NCBI RefSeq assembly: GCF_036346855.1
Contig: NZ_CP107841.1
Span: forward strand, 3,166,001-3,230,000
DNA: 64,000 bases
Direction: 5' to 3'
From: Streptomyces europaeiscabiei
GTDB lineage: Bacteria > Actinomycetota > Actinomycetes > Streptomycetales > Streptomycetaceae
The position numbers and the translations under genes were made by a program. The notes under the pieces are model-generated. The model ran no database searches. It saw only the letters and a program-made list of their open reading frames with translations, and had not been told where the DNA came from. Of the stretch, positions 50,533 to 60,952 are shown piece by piece. Each line of letters opens with the position of its first letter. Position 1 is the stretch's first letter.

Positions 50533-51357
50533 ATGACGCACGCGATGCTGAAGGGGTCGAACGTCCCGATCGAAGCCACGGCGGTCCGCGCCGTGCTGCG
50601 CTGGGCGCCCGGACAGGGTGTCCCGGTGGTCGACGCCTCGGCGCTGCTCCTCGGTCCTGACGGCCGCGTACGGTCCGACGAGGACTTCGTCTTCTACAAC
50701 CAGCCGCGCCACCCCTCGGGCAAGGTGTGGCGGCTCGGCCAGAAGCGCGTGGCCGAAGGCCTCACCGACACGATCCAGACCGACCTGGCGGGTGTCGAGT
50801 CCGCTGTCAGCCAGATTCTCCTCGTGGCCTCCGCCGGGGACGTCTCCTTCGACAGCGTGCCGTCCCTGCGCATCCTGCTGTACGACGCCGCGGTCACCGA
50901 CGCAGAGCCGCTGGCGTACTTCGACATCAAGCCCGAGACCGGCGAGGAGACCGCCCTCATCTGCGGTGAGCTGTACCGCCGCGGCGGCGGCTGGAAGTTC
51001 CGCGCCCTGGGTGAGGGCTACACCAACGGGCTGGAGGGCCTCGCCACGGACTTCGGCATCTCGGTCGACGAGTCCGCCGCCGACCAGACCGCCACGATCC
51101 AGACCCCGGCCCCGGAGATCTCGGCCCCGCTGCCCCCCGAGCAGCCCCCGACCGGCGTCCCGTCCCAGCCCTCGTACGGCTACCCGCCTGCGGCCCCCGC
51201 ACAACAGCCCACCCAGTCGGCGTACGGCTACCCGCACCCCCAGCCGACCCCCGCCACCGCCAACGGCCCGGCGTACGGCTACCCCCAGCCCACAGCGGCG
51301 GCCCTGGACCCGAACTTCCGCCTACCGCCTCAGGGGCCGCAGTTCATCGGCCGCTGA
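50533..51357 (+). CDS. TerD-domain protein with YGYP-repeat tail
   Basis: A 274-residue protein. Residues about 1-180 are a TerD calcium-binding beta-sandwich ([69 protein letters not shown]). Compared with classical TerD, the DxDxS loop is weaker (VVDASALL). The tail (185-274) is Pro/Gln/Tyr-rich with three YGYP units (SYGYPP, AYGYPH, AYGYPQ) and looks disordered and self-associating. The ATG at 50533 is used; ATG 50545 is possible. It is divergent from the CitE-like gene, sharing a 190-bp promoter region. Confidence 0.9.
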   Translation: MTHAMLKGSNVPIEATAVRAVLRWAPGQGVPVVDASALLLGPDGRVRSDEDFVFYNQPRHPSGKVWRLGQKRVAEGLTDTIQTDLAGVESAVSQILLVASAGDVSFDSVPSLRILLYDAAVTDAEPLAYFDIKPETGEETALICGELYRRGGGWKFRALGEGYTNGLEGLATDFGISVDESAADQTATIQTPAPEISAPLPPEQPPTGVPSQPSYGYPPAAPAQQPTQSAYGYPHPQPTPATANGPAYGYPQPTAAALDPNFRLPPQGPQFIGR

Positions 51358-51388
51358 GGACCTCGGCGCCGGGGCACCGGACGCTTCG

Positions 51389-51410
51389 AGGGGCGCGGGG
51401 AACTGCGCGA
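51389..51410. repeat. Dispersed repeat, half copy
   Basis: AGGGGCGCGGGGAACTGCGC plus GA, the right arm of the 32344-32465 element, between the convergent TerD-YGYP and TerA-like genes, followed by a short CGAACCCGC triplication. Confidence 0.85.
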
Positions 51411-51459
51411 CCAGCCCCCGAACCCGCCGAACCCGCCGAATCCGCGGACAAGAACGCGG

Positions 51460-52200
51460 CTAGGAACGCTCGGCCTTCGTCTTGTATCCCCGCCCCCACT
51501 GCAACCCCCACCCGTACAACCGGTCGAGCTCGGCCTGGAAGCCATAGACGAACTTCACCTCCCGGCGCACGGTGATCTCCCCCTTGACGTTCTCGATCAT
51601 CACCACCGCACACGACCGAGCCTGCGGATGCCTCTCGTCCAGGCCTATCTCGATCCGCGGACCGTTGCTCGGATACAACGTCACGACCGCGTGCGTACGG
51701 TCGAACGCCGGCGTCTGGTCGTAGATGTAGACGAACACCAGCATCCGCTTGAAGGCGTCCCGGTGGTCCAGGTTGATGTACATCGTCTCGCCGGATCCCG
51801 ACCCGAACCGGTCGTCCCCGCTGAGCCGCATGTACGGCGGATCGTTGATGTCCCCGAGGAAGCCGCCCAGCGGCTGAACGACCCCCTTCGTCCCGTCGGC
51901 CAGCTCATACAGACAGCCGAGGTCGAGGTCGACGTTCACCATGCTCTGGCTGTGCGCCTGCACCTCCTCCGGCCTGAGCGCCTTGAAGGGGTGCCGCAGC
52001 ACGCTCTGCCGCTTCGGCCCGCCGATGTCGGACGTCCGCATCCGCCAGGACAGGTTGACGCGCAGATGGCCCGCCGCGGCGTTCTGCTTGGAGAGGGACA
52101 CCTTCTGGTGCCGCTTGGTCAGCTCGATCGCGTTGGTCGCCGCGTTGCCCGCGTCGAACTCCGAGGCCCGCCCGCGCCAGAGGTTGTCCAGGAAACTCAT
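51460..52200 (-). CDS. TerA-like tellurium-resistance family protein
   Basis: A 246-residue protein. After MSFLDNLWRGRASEFDAGNA comes QKVSLSKQNAAAGHLRVNLSWRMRT, then LDLGCLYELADGTKGVVQPLGGFLGDINDPPYMRLSGDDRFGSGSGETMYINL. This is the TerA/TerD-superfamily beta-sandwich with the acidic SGDDR loop that binds Ca2+ in TerD relatives. It closes with VVTLYPSNGPRIEIGLDERHPQARSCAVVMIENV. It probably forms part of a membrane-associated stress complex with TerD and TerC-type proteins. The start at 52200 matches the family N-terminus. Confidence 0.9.
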   Translation of the reverse strand: MSFLDNLWRGRASEFDAGNAATNAIELTKRHQKVSLSKQNAAAGHLRVNLSWRMRTSDIGGPKRQSVLRHPFKALRPEEVQAHSQSMVNVDLDLGCLYELADGTKGVVQPLGGFLGDINDPPYMRLSGDDRFGSGSGETMYINLDHRDAFKRMLVFVYIYDQTPAFDRTHAVVTLYPSNGPRIEIGLDERHPQARSCAVVMIENVKGEITVRREVKFVYGFQAELDRLYGWGLQWGRGYKTKAERS

Positions 52201-52238
52201 GCCCGCCCCACAACTGCCGTCTCGTCGCGTCAACCACC

Positions 52239-52282
52239 AGCGGGGCGGCCGACGAGGACGAGTCCTCGTCGGCCGCCCCGCT
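52239..52282 (-). terminator. Very long hairpin after the DUF475 gene
   Basis: Perfectly complementary 21-bp arms (52239-52259 and 52262-52282, starting AGCGGGGCGGCC), 27 bp beyond the DUF475 stop and just ahead of the terA-like start. It isolates the two transcripts. Confidence 0.88.
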
Positions 52283-52309
52283 CAGAGCGTTCCCTCACCC
52301 CGCGGGTGG

Positions 52310-53455
52310 TCACACCCCGGAGGAGACCTCCGCCTTGTCGGCGGCGTCAGCTTTTCCCTCTTCGGCCGCCAGCCCCTTGTTGCGGCGCACGGAGGACCAG
52401 AAGGACCAGGCGATCAGGATGACACCGACGGAACCGGTGATGAACTCGTTGATCTCGTACTGGATGGTGACGAGCAGGATGCCGGCGAGGGCACCGATCG
52501 CGTAGTGGGCGCCGTGCTCCAGGTAGACGTAGTCGTCGAGGGTGCCCTGGCGGACCAGGTACACGGTCAGCGACCGGACGTACATCGCGCCGACACCGAG
52601 GCCCAGCGCCATCAGGACGATGTCGTTGGTGATGGCGAAGGCGCCGATGACACCGTCGAAGGAGAAGGACGCGTCCAGGACCTCCAGGTAGAGGAACATG
52701 AAGAACGCGGCCTTGCCCGCGAGGGCGACGGCCGAGCGCGGCTTGCCGGTGCGCGCCGCCTCTTCCTCCTCCTCGTGCTCGCGCTCCTCGTCCTCCTCCA
52801 GCTTGTTCTCGAAGTAGCCGGAGAGACCACCGACGATGAGATAGGTGATCAGACCCGCGAGTCCGGAGATCAGGACCGTCTGCGCCTTGTCGGCATGGGT
52901 GCCGCCGTGCTGGTGGGCCTGGGTCGCGAAGGTCATCGAGGTGATCAGCAGGACGATCATCGCGATACAGGCCGACAGCATGTCGATCTTGCCGAGCTTG
53001 GACAGCGGACGCTCCAGCCAGCCCAGCCACTTGATGTCCCGGTCCTCGAAGATGAAGTCCAGGAAGATCATCAGCAGGAACATACCGCCGAAGGCCGCGA
53101 TCGACGGGTGGGCGTCGGTCACGTACTGCTGGTACTGGTTCTTGTCGGTGAGCGCCAGGTCGACGGCCTCGATCGGGCCCAGTTTGGCGCTGATGGCGAC
53201 GATGACGACGGGGAATACCAGCCGCATACCGAAAACGGCGATCAGGATGCCGATGGTGAGGAAGATTTTCTGCCAGAAGGCATTCATCTTCTTGACGATC
53301 CCGGCGTTGACCACCGCGTTGTCGAACGACAGCGAGATCTCCAGGACGCACAGGATCGCGACAAGCCCGAGCGCCGTCCATCCGTCGTAGAGAACAGCTG
53401 CTACCAAGCCGAGCGCGGTGACCGCGAACGACCAGCCGAAGGTTTTCAGAACCAC
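52310..53455 (-). CDS. DUF475 / TerC-like integral membrane protein
   Basis: A 381-residue polytopic protein with about nine helices and TerC-superfamily features: ILCVLEISLSFDNAVVNAGIV near residue 40 (acidic E..S.DNA metal motif) and FLYLEVLDASFSFDGVIGAFAI near 270, the second intramembrane acidic motif. A Glu-rich cytosolic loop (EEDEEREHEEEEEAA) may bind cations. TerC-like proteins export metal ions such as Mn2+ or organise Ter complexes. The start is a GTG at 53455. It belongs to the Ter island and lies 125 bp after the TerD gene at 53581 on the same strand. Confidence 0.9.
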   Translation of the reverse strand: MVLKTFGWSFAVTALGLVAAVLYDGWTALGLVAILCVLEISLSFDNAVVNAGIVKKMNAFWQKIFLTIGILIAVFGMRLVFPVVIVAISAKLGPIEAVDLALTDKNQYQQYVTDAHPSIAAFGGMFLLMIFLDFIFEDRDIKWLGWLERPLSKLGKIDMLSACIAMIVLLITSMTFATQAHQHGGTHADKAQTVLISGLAGLITYLIVGGLSGYFENKLEEDEEREHEEEEEAARTGKPRSAVALAGKAAFFMFLYLEVLDASFSFDGVIGAFAITNDIVLMALGLGVGAMYVRSLTVYLVRQGTLDDYVYLEHGAHYAIGALAGILLVTIQYEINEFITGSVGVILIAWSFWSSVRRNKGLAAEEGKADAADKAEVSSGV

Positions 53456-53580
53456 TGGCTACCCAATCGTGTGTGTACGGCGTTCCCCCGCGCCGCGCGC
53501 GGCTTTACGAAACTTTGAACCCGAAGTGTAGTCGGGTACCCCTCACACCCCACACGGCCCCGGCTTTTGCGCATATAGCG

Positions 53581-54156
53581 CTACGAGACGTTCACACCGA
53601 AGTCGAGTGCGATGCCTCGAAGGCCGGACGCGTACCCCTGTCCCACCGCTCGGAACTTCCACTCGCCGCCGTAGCGGTAGACCTCGCCGAAGATCATCGC
53701 GGTCTCGGTGGAGGCGTCCTCGGAGAGGTCGTAACGGGCGAGTTCCTGGCCGTCCGCCTGGTTGACGACACGAATGAAGGCGTTGCTGACCTGGCCGAAG
53801 GCCTGGCCGCGGTTCTCTGCGTCATGGATGGAGACGGGAAAGACGATCTTGTCGACGCTGGCCGGCACCCGGGAGAGGTCGATGATCAGCGACTCGTCGT
53901 CGCCGTCGCCCTCACCGGTGAGGTTGTCGCCGGTGTGCTCGACCGAGCCGTCGGGACTCGTGAGGTTGTTGTAGAAGACGAACCACTCGTCCCCCAGCAC
54001 CCGGCCGCCCTGACACAGCAGTGCGCTGGCGTCGAGGTCGAAAGGGGCTCCGGTGGTGGTCCGGACGTCCCAGCCGAGCCCGACCAACACTTGAGTGAGG
54101 TTCGGCGCGGCCTTGGAGAGGGAGACATTTCCTCCCTTGGCGAGTGTGACGCCCAT
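53581..54156 (-). CDS. TerD-family protein (TerD/TerE)
   Basis: A 191-residue canonical Ter[43 protein letters not shown] with the first Ca2+ loop (DLDAS), [36 protein letters not shown] with the second acidic loop, [18 protein letters not shown], and [28 protein letters not shown]. It binds calcium in a two-domain beta-sandwich and is linked to tellurite, oxidative and developmental stress. About 75% similar by eye to the neighbour at 54299, so the two arose by duplication. Confidence 0.95.
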   Translation of the reverse strand: MGVTLAKGGNVSLSKAAPNLTQVLVGLGWDVRTTTGAPFDLDASALLCQGGRVLGDEWFVFYNNLTSPDGSVEHTGDNLTGEGDGDDESLIIDLSRVPASVDKIVFPVSIHDAENRGQAFGQVSNAFIRVVNQADGQELARYDLSEDASTETAMIFGEVYRYGGEWKFRAVGQGYASGLRGIALDFGVNVS

Positions 54157-54221
54157 GGTGCTGGTCCTCCCCGATTTTCGAGCTTCAGTTGCTCAACTGT
54201 TCAGTTGTCCCGTACGAGCGC

Positions 54222-54259
54222 GTCCGGCGCCGCGGTCGGTGACGACAGCGGCGCCGGAC
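54222..54259 (-). terminator. Hairpin between the two TerD genes
   Basis: A perfect 12-bp stem GTCCGGCGCCGC / GCGGCGCCGGAC with a 14-nt loop, 40 bp after the stop of the upstream TerD (54299-54874), separating the duplicates transcriptionally. Confidence 0.7.
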
Positions 54260-54298
54260 GTGACGAGTCGGTGGTGCAGGGGGGTATTCCCCCGTGAC

Positions 54299-54874
54299 TC
54301 AGACGTTCACACCGAAGTCCTGGGCGATGCCGCGCAGACCCGAGGCGTAGCCCTGGCCGATGGCGCGGAACTTCCACTCGGCGCCGTGCCGGTACAGCTC
54401 GCCGAAGACCATGGCGGTCTCGGTGGAGGCGTCCTCGGAGAGGTCGTAGCGGGCGAGCTCCGCCCCGCCCGCCTGGTTCACCACGCGGATGAACGCGTTG
54501 CGGACCTGGCCGAAGGACTGCTGGCGGTTCTCGGCGTCGTAGATCGAGACCGGGAAGACGATCTTCTCGATCTCGGCCGGGACGCCCGCGAGGTTGACCT
54601 TGATCTGCTCGTCGTCGCCCTCGCCCTCACCGGTGAGGTTGTCGCCGGTGTGCTCGACCGAGCCGTCCGGGCTCTTCAGGTTGTTGAAGAAGATGAAGTT
54701 GGCGTCGCTGCTGACCTTGCCCGACGAGTCCAGCAACAGGGCGCTGGCGTCCAGGTCGAAGTCGGTGCCGGTCGTGGTGCGGATGTCCCACCCCAGACCC
54801 ACGATGACCGCGGTCAGGCCCGGCGCCTCCTTGGTCAGCGATACGTTGCCGCCCTTGCTGAGGCTGACTCCCAC
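54299..54874 (-). CDS. TerD-family protein
   Basis: A 191-residue canonical Ter[104 protein letters not shown] and [24 protein letters not shown]. Both Ca2+-binding acidic loops are intact. Cytosolic and possibly membrane-associated. It precedes its paralogue at 53581, but a hairpin lies between. Known Streptomyces TerD paralogues affect differentiation and metal stress; which role applies here is not visible. Confidence 0.95.
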   Translation of the reverse strand: MGVSLSKGGNVSLTKEAPGLTAVIVGLGWDIRTTTGTDFDLDASALLLDSSGKVSSDANFIFFNNLKSPDGSVEHTGDNLTGEGEGDDEQIKVNLAGVPAEIEKIVFPVSIYDAENRQQSFGQVRNAFIRVVNQAGGAELARYDLSEDASTETAMVFGELYRHGAEWKFRAIGQGYASGLRGIAQDFGVNV

Positions 54875-54987
54875 GAAGTCCTCCGTTTGGTTTCAGGGGC
54901 GGGGAGCCCCGTCGTGCGTTGGTGTCGGATCAACGTGTCGATCCTAGTGACGGGTTCCCGTTCCCTGCAGGGCTTGGAACCCGGGAA

Positions 54988-55446
54988 TCACAGGGTGTCC
55001 AGGGCGGCGAGGTACTCGTTCAGGTCGCGCGCGTCCGGCAGGGCGTTGACGACCGACCAGCGGACGACGCCCTCCTTGTCGACGATGAACGTGCCGCGCA
55101 CCGCGCAGCCCTTGTCCGCGTCGAACACGCCGTACGCCCGGGAGACCTCGCCGTGCGGCCAGAAGTCCGACAGGAGCGGGTACTCCAGGTTCTCCTGCTC
55201 GGCGAAGACCCGCAGCGTGTGGATCGAGTCGTTCGACACGGCCAGCAGCTGCACGTCGTCGTGTCCGAATCTCGGCAGGTTGTCCCGCAGCTCGCACAGT
55301 TCCCCGGTGCAGACCCCGGTGAACGCGAACGGGTAGAAGAGCACCACCACGTTCTTCTCGCCCCGGAAGTCCGCGAGGCGCACGGTGGCGCCGTGGTTGT
55401 CCCTGAGCTCGAAGTCGGGAGCCTTGTCGCCGACCTGGATCGCCAT
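54988..55446 (-). CDS. ahpE: AhpE-like one-Cys peroxiredoxin
   Basis: A 152-residue thioredoxin-fold peroxiredoxin. It starts MAIQVGDKAPDFELRDNHGATVRLADFRG, with the active site VVVLFYPFAFTGVCTGELCELRD holding the peroxidatic Cys (PxxxTxxC) near residue 45 and an Arg later in the domain. It reduces H2O2 and organic hydroperoxides. The start at 55446 fits the family; an ATG at 55467 adds seven unlikely residues. AGGA lies 7 nt upstream. The gene order ahpE, DUF3052, divergent aceE matches M. tuberculosis Rv2238c, Rv2239c and Rv2241, which supports the symbol. Confidence 0.92.
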   Translation of the reverse strand: MAIQVGDKAPDFELRDNHGATVRLADFRGEKNVVVLFYPFAFTGVCTGELCELRDNLPRFGHDDVQLLAVSNDSIHTLRVFAEQENLEYPLLSDFWPHGEVSRAYGVFDADKGCAVRGTFIVDKEGVVRWSVVNALPDARDLNEYLAALDTL

Positions 55447-55505
55447 GATGTTCCTGAGTCCCTTCATGGACCGTTCGGGTGGCCCAGCCTACGCAGGGGA
55501 AACGT

Positions 55506-55554
55506 CGCGCCCCTGGAGGGGTGGCCCCGAAGGGGCCCTCTCTCCAGGGGCGCG
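55506..55554 (-). terminator. Nested hairpin after DUF3052 gene
   Basis: Outer 13-bp stem CGCGCCCCTGGAG / CTCCAGGGGCGCG enclosing an inner GGCCCC-gaa-GGGGCC, immediately after the DUF3052 stop and before ahpE. It makes co-transcription of the two genes unlikely. Confidence 0.85.
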
Positions 55555-55561
55555 TGTCACG

Positions 55562-55999
55562 TCACTTCTTCGACTTCGCTGCCTTCGGCGTCACCAACCG
55601 GCTCCCACTCCAGTCCTTGCCGACGCTGACGCTCTTCGACGCGGACAGTCCCGCGGTCGTCGCGGCTTCGGAGATGTCGCTGGGCTCCACATAGCCGTCC
55701 CGCCCTGTCTTGGGCGTCAGCAGCAGGATCGAGCCACCCTCCTCGATGTACGTGGTGGCGTCCACCAGTACGTCGGTCAGGTCGCCGTCGTCGTCTCGGA
55801 ACCACAGCACGACGGCATCGGCCACGTCGTCATAGTCCTCGTCGACGAGCTCACTGCCTACGACTTCTTCGATGGACTCGCGGAGCTCCTGGTCGACATC
55901 GTCGTCGTAGCCGATCTCCTGGACCACCTGCTCGGGCTGGAACCCCAGCCTTGCGGCAGGGTTCGTCCGCTCCTCCGCGTGGTCCGCGGTCGCGCTCAC
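55562..55999 (-). CDS. DUF3052 protein (Rv2239c-like)
   Basis: A 145-residue acidic protein: AARLGFQPEQVVQEIGYDDDVDQELRESIEEVVGSELVDEDYDDVADAVVLWFRDDDGDLTDVLVDATTYIEEGGSILLLTPKTGRDGYVEPSDISEAATTAGLSASKSVSVGKDWSGSRLV. The second half (GSILLLTPKTGR..GLSASKSVSVGKDWSGSRL) is typical of DUF3052, actinobacterial and predicted nucleotide- or RNA-independent; function unknown. The start GTG at 55999 has AGGAGG 6 nt upstream. It is divergent from aceE; the conserved position next to PDH E1 suggests a link to central metabolism. Confidence 0.9.
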   Translation of the reverse strand: MSATADHAEERTNPAARLGFQPEQVVQEIGYDDDVDQELRESIEEVVGSELVDEDYDDVADAVVLWFRDDDGDLTDVLVDATTYIEEGGSILLLTPKTGRDGYVEPSDISEAATTAGLSASKSVSVGKDWSGSRLVTPKAAKSKK

Positions 56000-56412
56000 G
56001 GGTTGCCTCCTGATCATGTTCGGGTGGGGTCGCCCCCTGGGGAATCAGCCACGCGCGTGCGCGAAGCATTGGCCGTAGTCCACACGGGCGGGACCGATCG
56101 CGCAAGTACCCAGCCTTCCAGACCGCCGAAACGGTGACGATCCGGGCCGTGTCACCGCAACTCTCTGCGCGGATTCCCAGCCTCACGTGACACACGCCAC
56201 ACCGTTCTGCCCGTTTTGCGCATTCGGCAACCATCCGGGGGTACGAGCATCGAATACCTCTACTACCTTTGTCGAGCACGAAAGCGCCCTGGTTACCTCT
56301 CGGTAGAGATGACGTTTGCGTCCCCGAGGTACACGATGGGGGCGGTGCAGGCACCTAGTGAACGCCCATGAAGAACCCCTGAAGAGCGGCCCTCTGACAG
56401 CTAAGGAACAGC
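56000..56412. promoter_or_regulatory. Divergent promoter region of DUF3052 and aceE
   Basis: The 413-bp gap contains no gene. A small palindrome TACC-tctc-GGTA at 56294-56305 and an AT-richer stretch (56245-56275, GAATACCTCTACTACC) lie 110-170 bp before aceE. The aceE start has AAGGAA 4 nt upstream. A regulator cannot be named from this. Confidence 0.35.
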
Positions 56413-59160
<2,748 letters not shown>

Positions 59161-59202
59161 CCGCTGCGCCCGTCCGAGCCGTACAACACGGTCGGCGGTG
59201 TC

Positions 59203-59236
59203 AAGGGGTGGTGAACCGACGGGTTCACCACCCCTT
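59203..59236 (+). terminator. Hairpin terminator after aceE
   Basis: A perfect 15-bp stem AAGGGGTGGTGAACC / GGTTCACCACCCCTT with loop GACG, then CATGTTTTC, a T-rich tail unusual for this genome. Confidence 0.92.
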
Positions 59237-59257
59237 CATGTTTTCTACGATGCGGCC

Positions 59258-60019
59258 ATGAAGCAGCGAACCGCCTCGGCACAGATCCGTTGGGAACAGC
59301 ACACACAGCGGCCACTGTTCGGCCTGGCCGTGGTGTTCGCCGTCGCGTACGCCGTGCCGATCGTCCGGCCGGACGTGAGCGACCGGGTGGAGTGGTGGTG
59401 CGACGCCGCCGAGTGGGGGGTGTGGGCCGCGTTCGCGCTCGACTACGTCGTCCGGCTGGCGCTCACCGAGCAGCGCCGGGAGTTCGTGCGGACCCGGTGG
59501 CTGGACCTGGCGGCCGTGCTGCTGCCGATGATCCAGCCGCTGCGACTGCTGCGGATCGTGGCGACGTTGCTGCTGGTGGGGCAGCGGGCGCGGATGGCCT
59601 CGCAGATACGGCTCACGACGTATGTCGGCGGGGCGGTCGTCGGGCTGTTGATGTTCGGGTCGCTGGCGGTGCTGTCCGTGGAGCGGGATGCCCCCGGCGG
59701 GAACATCGACACGCTGGACGACGCGGTGTGGTGGTCGTTCACGACGATGACGACGGTGGGGTACGGGGACCATGCGCCGACCACCGGGCTGGGGCGGGTG
59801 CTGGCGGTCGGGCTGATGCTCTCGGGGATCGCCCTGCTGGGTGTGGTGACCGCGAACATCGCGGCGTGGTTCATATCGCGGTTCGAGAAGGACGACGCGG
59901 AGGAGCGGCGTCAGACCGAGGCGATAGCGGAGCTGGCGGAGGAGGTCCGGCTGTTGCGGGCGGAGGTTTCGGCGCTGCGGGCCGCGCCGGGGGCGGCCCT
60001 GGAGAAGCAGCGCCGATGA
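59258..60019 (+). CDS. Potassium-channel family protein (KvAP/Kch-like)
   Basis: A 253-residue ion channel. Four N-terminal helices (LFGLAVVFAVAYAVPIV; WGVWAAFALDYVVRLAL; WLDLAAVLLPMIQPLRLLRIVATLLLVGQR with spaced Arg/hydrophobic pattern of a modest S4) precede the pore module: VGGAVVGLLMFGSLAVLSV, DAVWWSFTTMTTVGYGDHAP with the K+ selectivity filter TVGYGD, and VGLMLSGIALLGVVTANIAAWFI. A C-terminal coiled coil (RRQTEAIAELAEEVRLLRAEVSALRAA) should tetramerise. A TACGAT hexamer ends 6 nt before the ATG at 59258, so leaderless. The ATG at 59198 is rejected because it runs through the aceE terminator. Confidence 0.93.
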   Translation: MKQRTASAQIRWEQHTQRPLFGLAVVFAVAYAVPIVRPDVSDRVEWWCDAAEWGVWAAFALDYVVRLALTEQRREFVRTRWLDLAAVLLPMIQPLRLLRIVATLLLVGQRARMASQIRLTTYVGGAVVGLLMFGSLAVLSVERDAPGGNIDTLDDAVWWSFTTMTTVGYGDHAPTTGLGRVLAVGLMLSGIALLGVVTANIAAWFISRFEKDDAEERRQTEAIAELAEEVRLLRAEVSALRAAPGAALEKQRR

Positions 60020-60033
60020 TTGTGGGTCCACCG

Positions 60034-60249
60034 GTGCGTTCGCGGATGCGGGTGCATCTGGTGCGTTCGCGGGTGCGGGTGCATCTGGTGCATTCGCAGG
60101 TGCGGGTGCATCTGCTGCATTCGCGGGTGCGGGTGCATCTGGTGCGTTCGCAGGTGCGGGTGCATCTGCTGCATTCGCGGGTGCGGGTGCATCTGGTGCG
60201 TTCGCGGGTGCGGGTGCATCTGGTGCGTTCGCGGGTGCGGGTGCGTCGT
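60034..60249. repeat. 27-bp tandem repeat, eight copies
   Basis: Eight head-to-tail units of 27 bp at 60034, 60061, 60088, 60115, 60142, 60169, 60196 and 60223, consensus GTGCGTTCGCGGGTGCGGGT plus GCATCTG. Because 27 is divisible by three, frames stay open on both strands with nonapeptide repeats (for example DAPAPANAP on the minus strand). One plus-strand frame begins with an ATG overlapping the channel stop as ATGA. No sign of selection for coding; best treated as a minisatellite. The whole 60020-60361 gap holds only this, a dispersed repeat and the DUF4190 3' region. Confidence 0.93.
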
Positions 60250-60255
60250 GGCTGG

Positions 60256-60279
60256 TCGCGCAGTTCCCCGCGCCCCTGA
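60256..60279. repeat. Dispersed repeat, half copy
   Basis: TCGC followed by GCAGTTCCCCGCGCCCCTGA, as at 11917 and 32344, directly after the 27-bp array. Confidence 0.87.
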
Positions 60280-60361
60280 GAACCTGCACCACGGCCATCC
60301 GGAAAAGGGGCCCTCGGCTGCTGCCGAGAGTCCCTGCCCCTTTTCCCTCATTCCGACCGGG

Positions 60362-60667
60362 TCAGAAAAAGCCGGCGCCCGGCGTGGCCGTGCCCGCCAG
60401 CCAGATGATGGCCAGGACGGTGTCTATGGCGCCCAGAACGACCGCGATGATCGCGGGAACGGGGCGGGCACCGGACCAGGTGCGGTTCATGGCCAGCCAG
60501 CCGCAGATGATCGCCACGGGGCCGAGCACGATGCCCAGGACGAAGAATCCCGCGATCGCGCAGATGACTCCGATGATCCCGAGGGTCGCGCGATCCGGCC
60601 CGGTCCGTGACCCCGTCCGGCCACGTGATCGGGGGTGCCTGCGCGTACCCTGCCCAAAGCCCGCCAT
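60362..60667 (-). CDS. DUF4190-domain small membrane protein
   Basis: A 101-residue protein: an Arg/Gly-rich cytosolic start (MAGFGQGTRRHPRSRGRTGSR), then ATLGIIGVICAIAGFFVLGIVLGPVAIICGWLAMNRTW and VPAIIAVVLGAIDTVLAIIWLAG, the DUF4190 double-helix hairpin. The function is unknown. The start at 60667 has GGGAG 9 nt upstream; the frame is open further upstream but without a ribosome site. Monocistronic. Confidence 0.85.
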   Translation of the reverse strand: MAGFGQGTRRHPRSRGRTGSRTGPDRATLGIIGVICAIAGFFVLGIVLGPVAIICGWLAMNRTWSGARPVPAIIAVVLGAIDTVLAIIWLAGTATPGAGFF

Positions 60668-60952
60668 CGTCAACAACTCCCTGAACCTCGCGGTCAGTTC
60701 GTGTACAGAACGGCGAGTACCCGACCGGCGTGGTTGAAACCGGGGAGGGTCGGCGGAACCGTCTGCGCGCGCTGCCCCCCTCCGGCAGCGCGCCGCAGAC
60801 CCCCGGGTCGCTCCGCCGGCAACGACCATGCCGTGCGGAGGACTTGACCCACTGTCACCTGCGGCGCGTACCGGGTGGAAGCGATCTTCGGCGTTGTCAC
60901 CCTGATAGGCGAATCCGGGCGGAAACCCGCGCGCGAGGCAGCGGCGGAGCTG

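Noticed and set aside
60020..60610. Cys-rich repeat protein gene on the plus strand
   Set aside because: The frame is open only because the 27-bp unit is divisible by three; it then runs antisense through the DUF4190 gene with unnatural composition.
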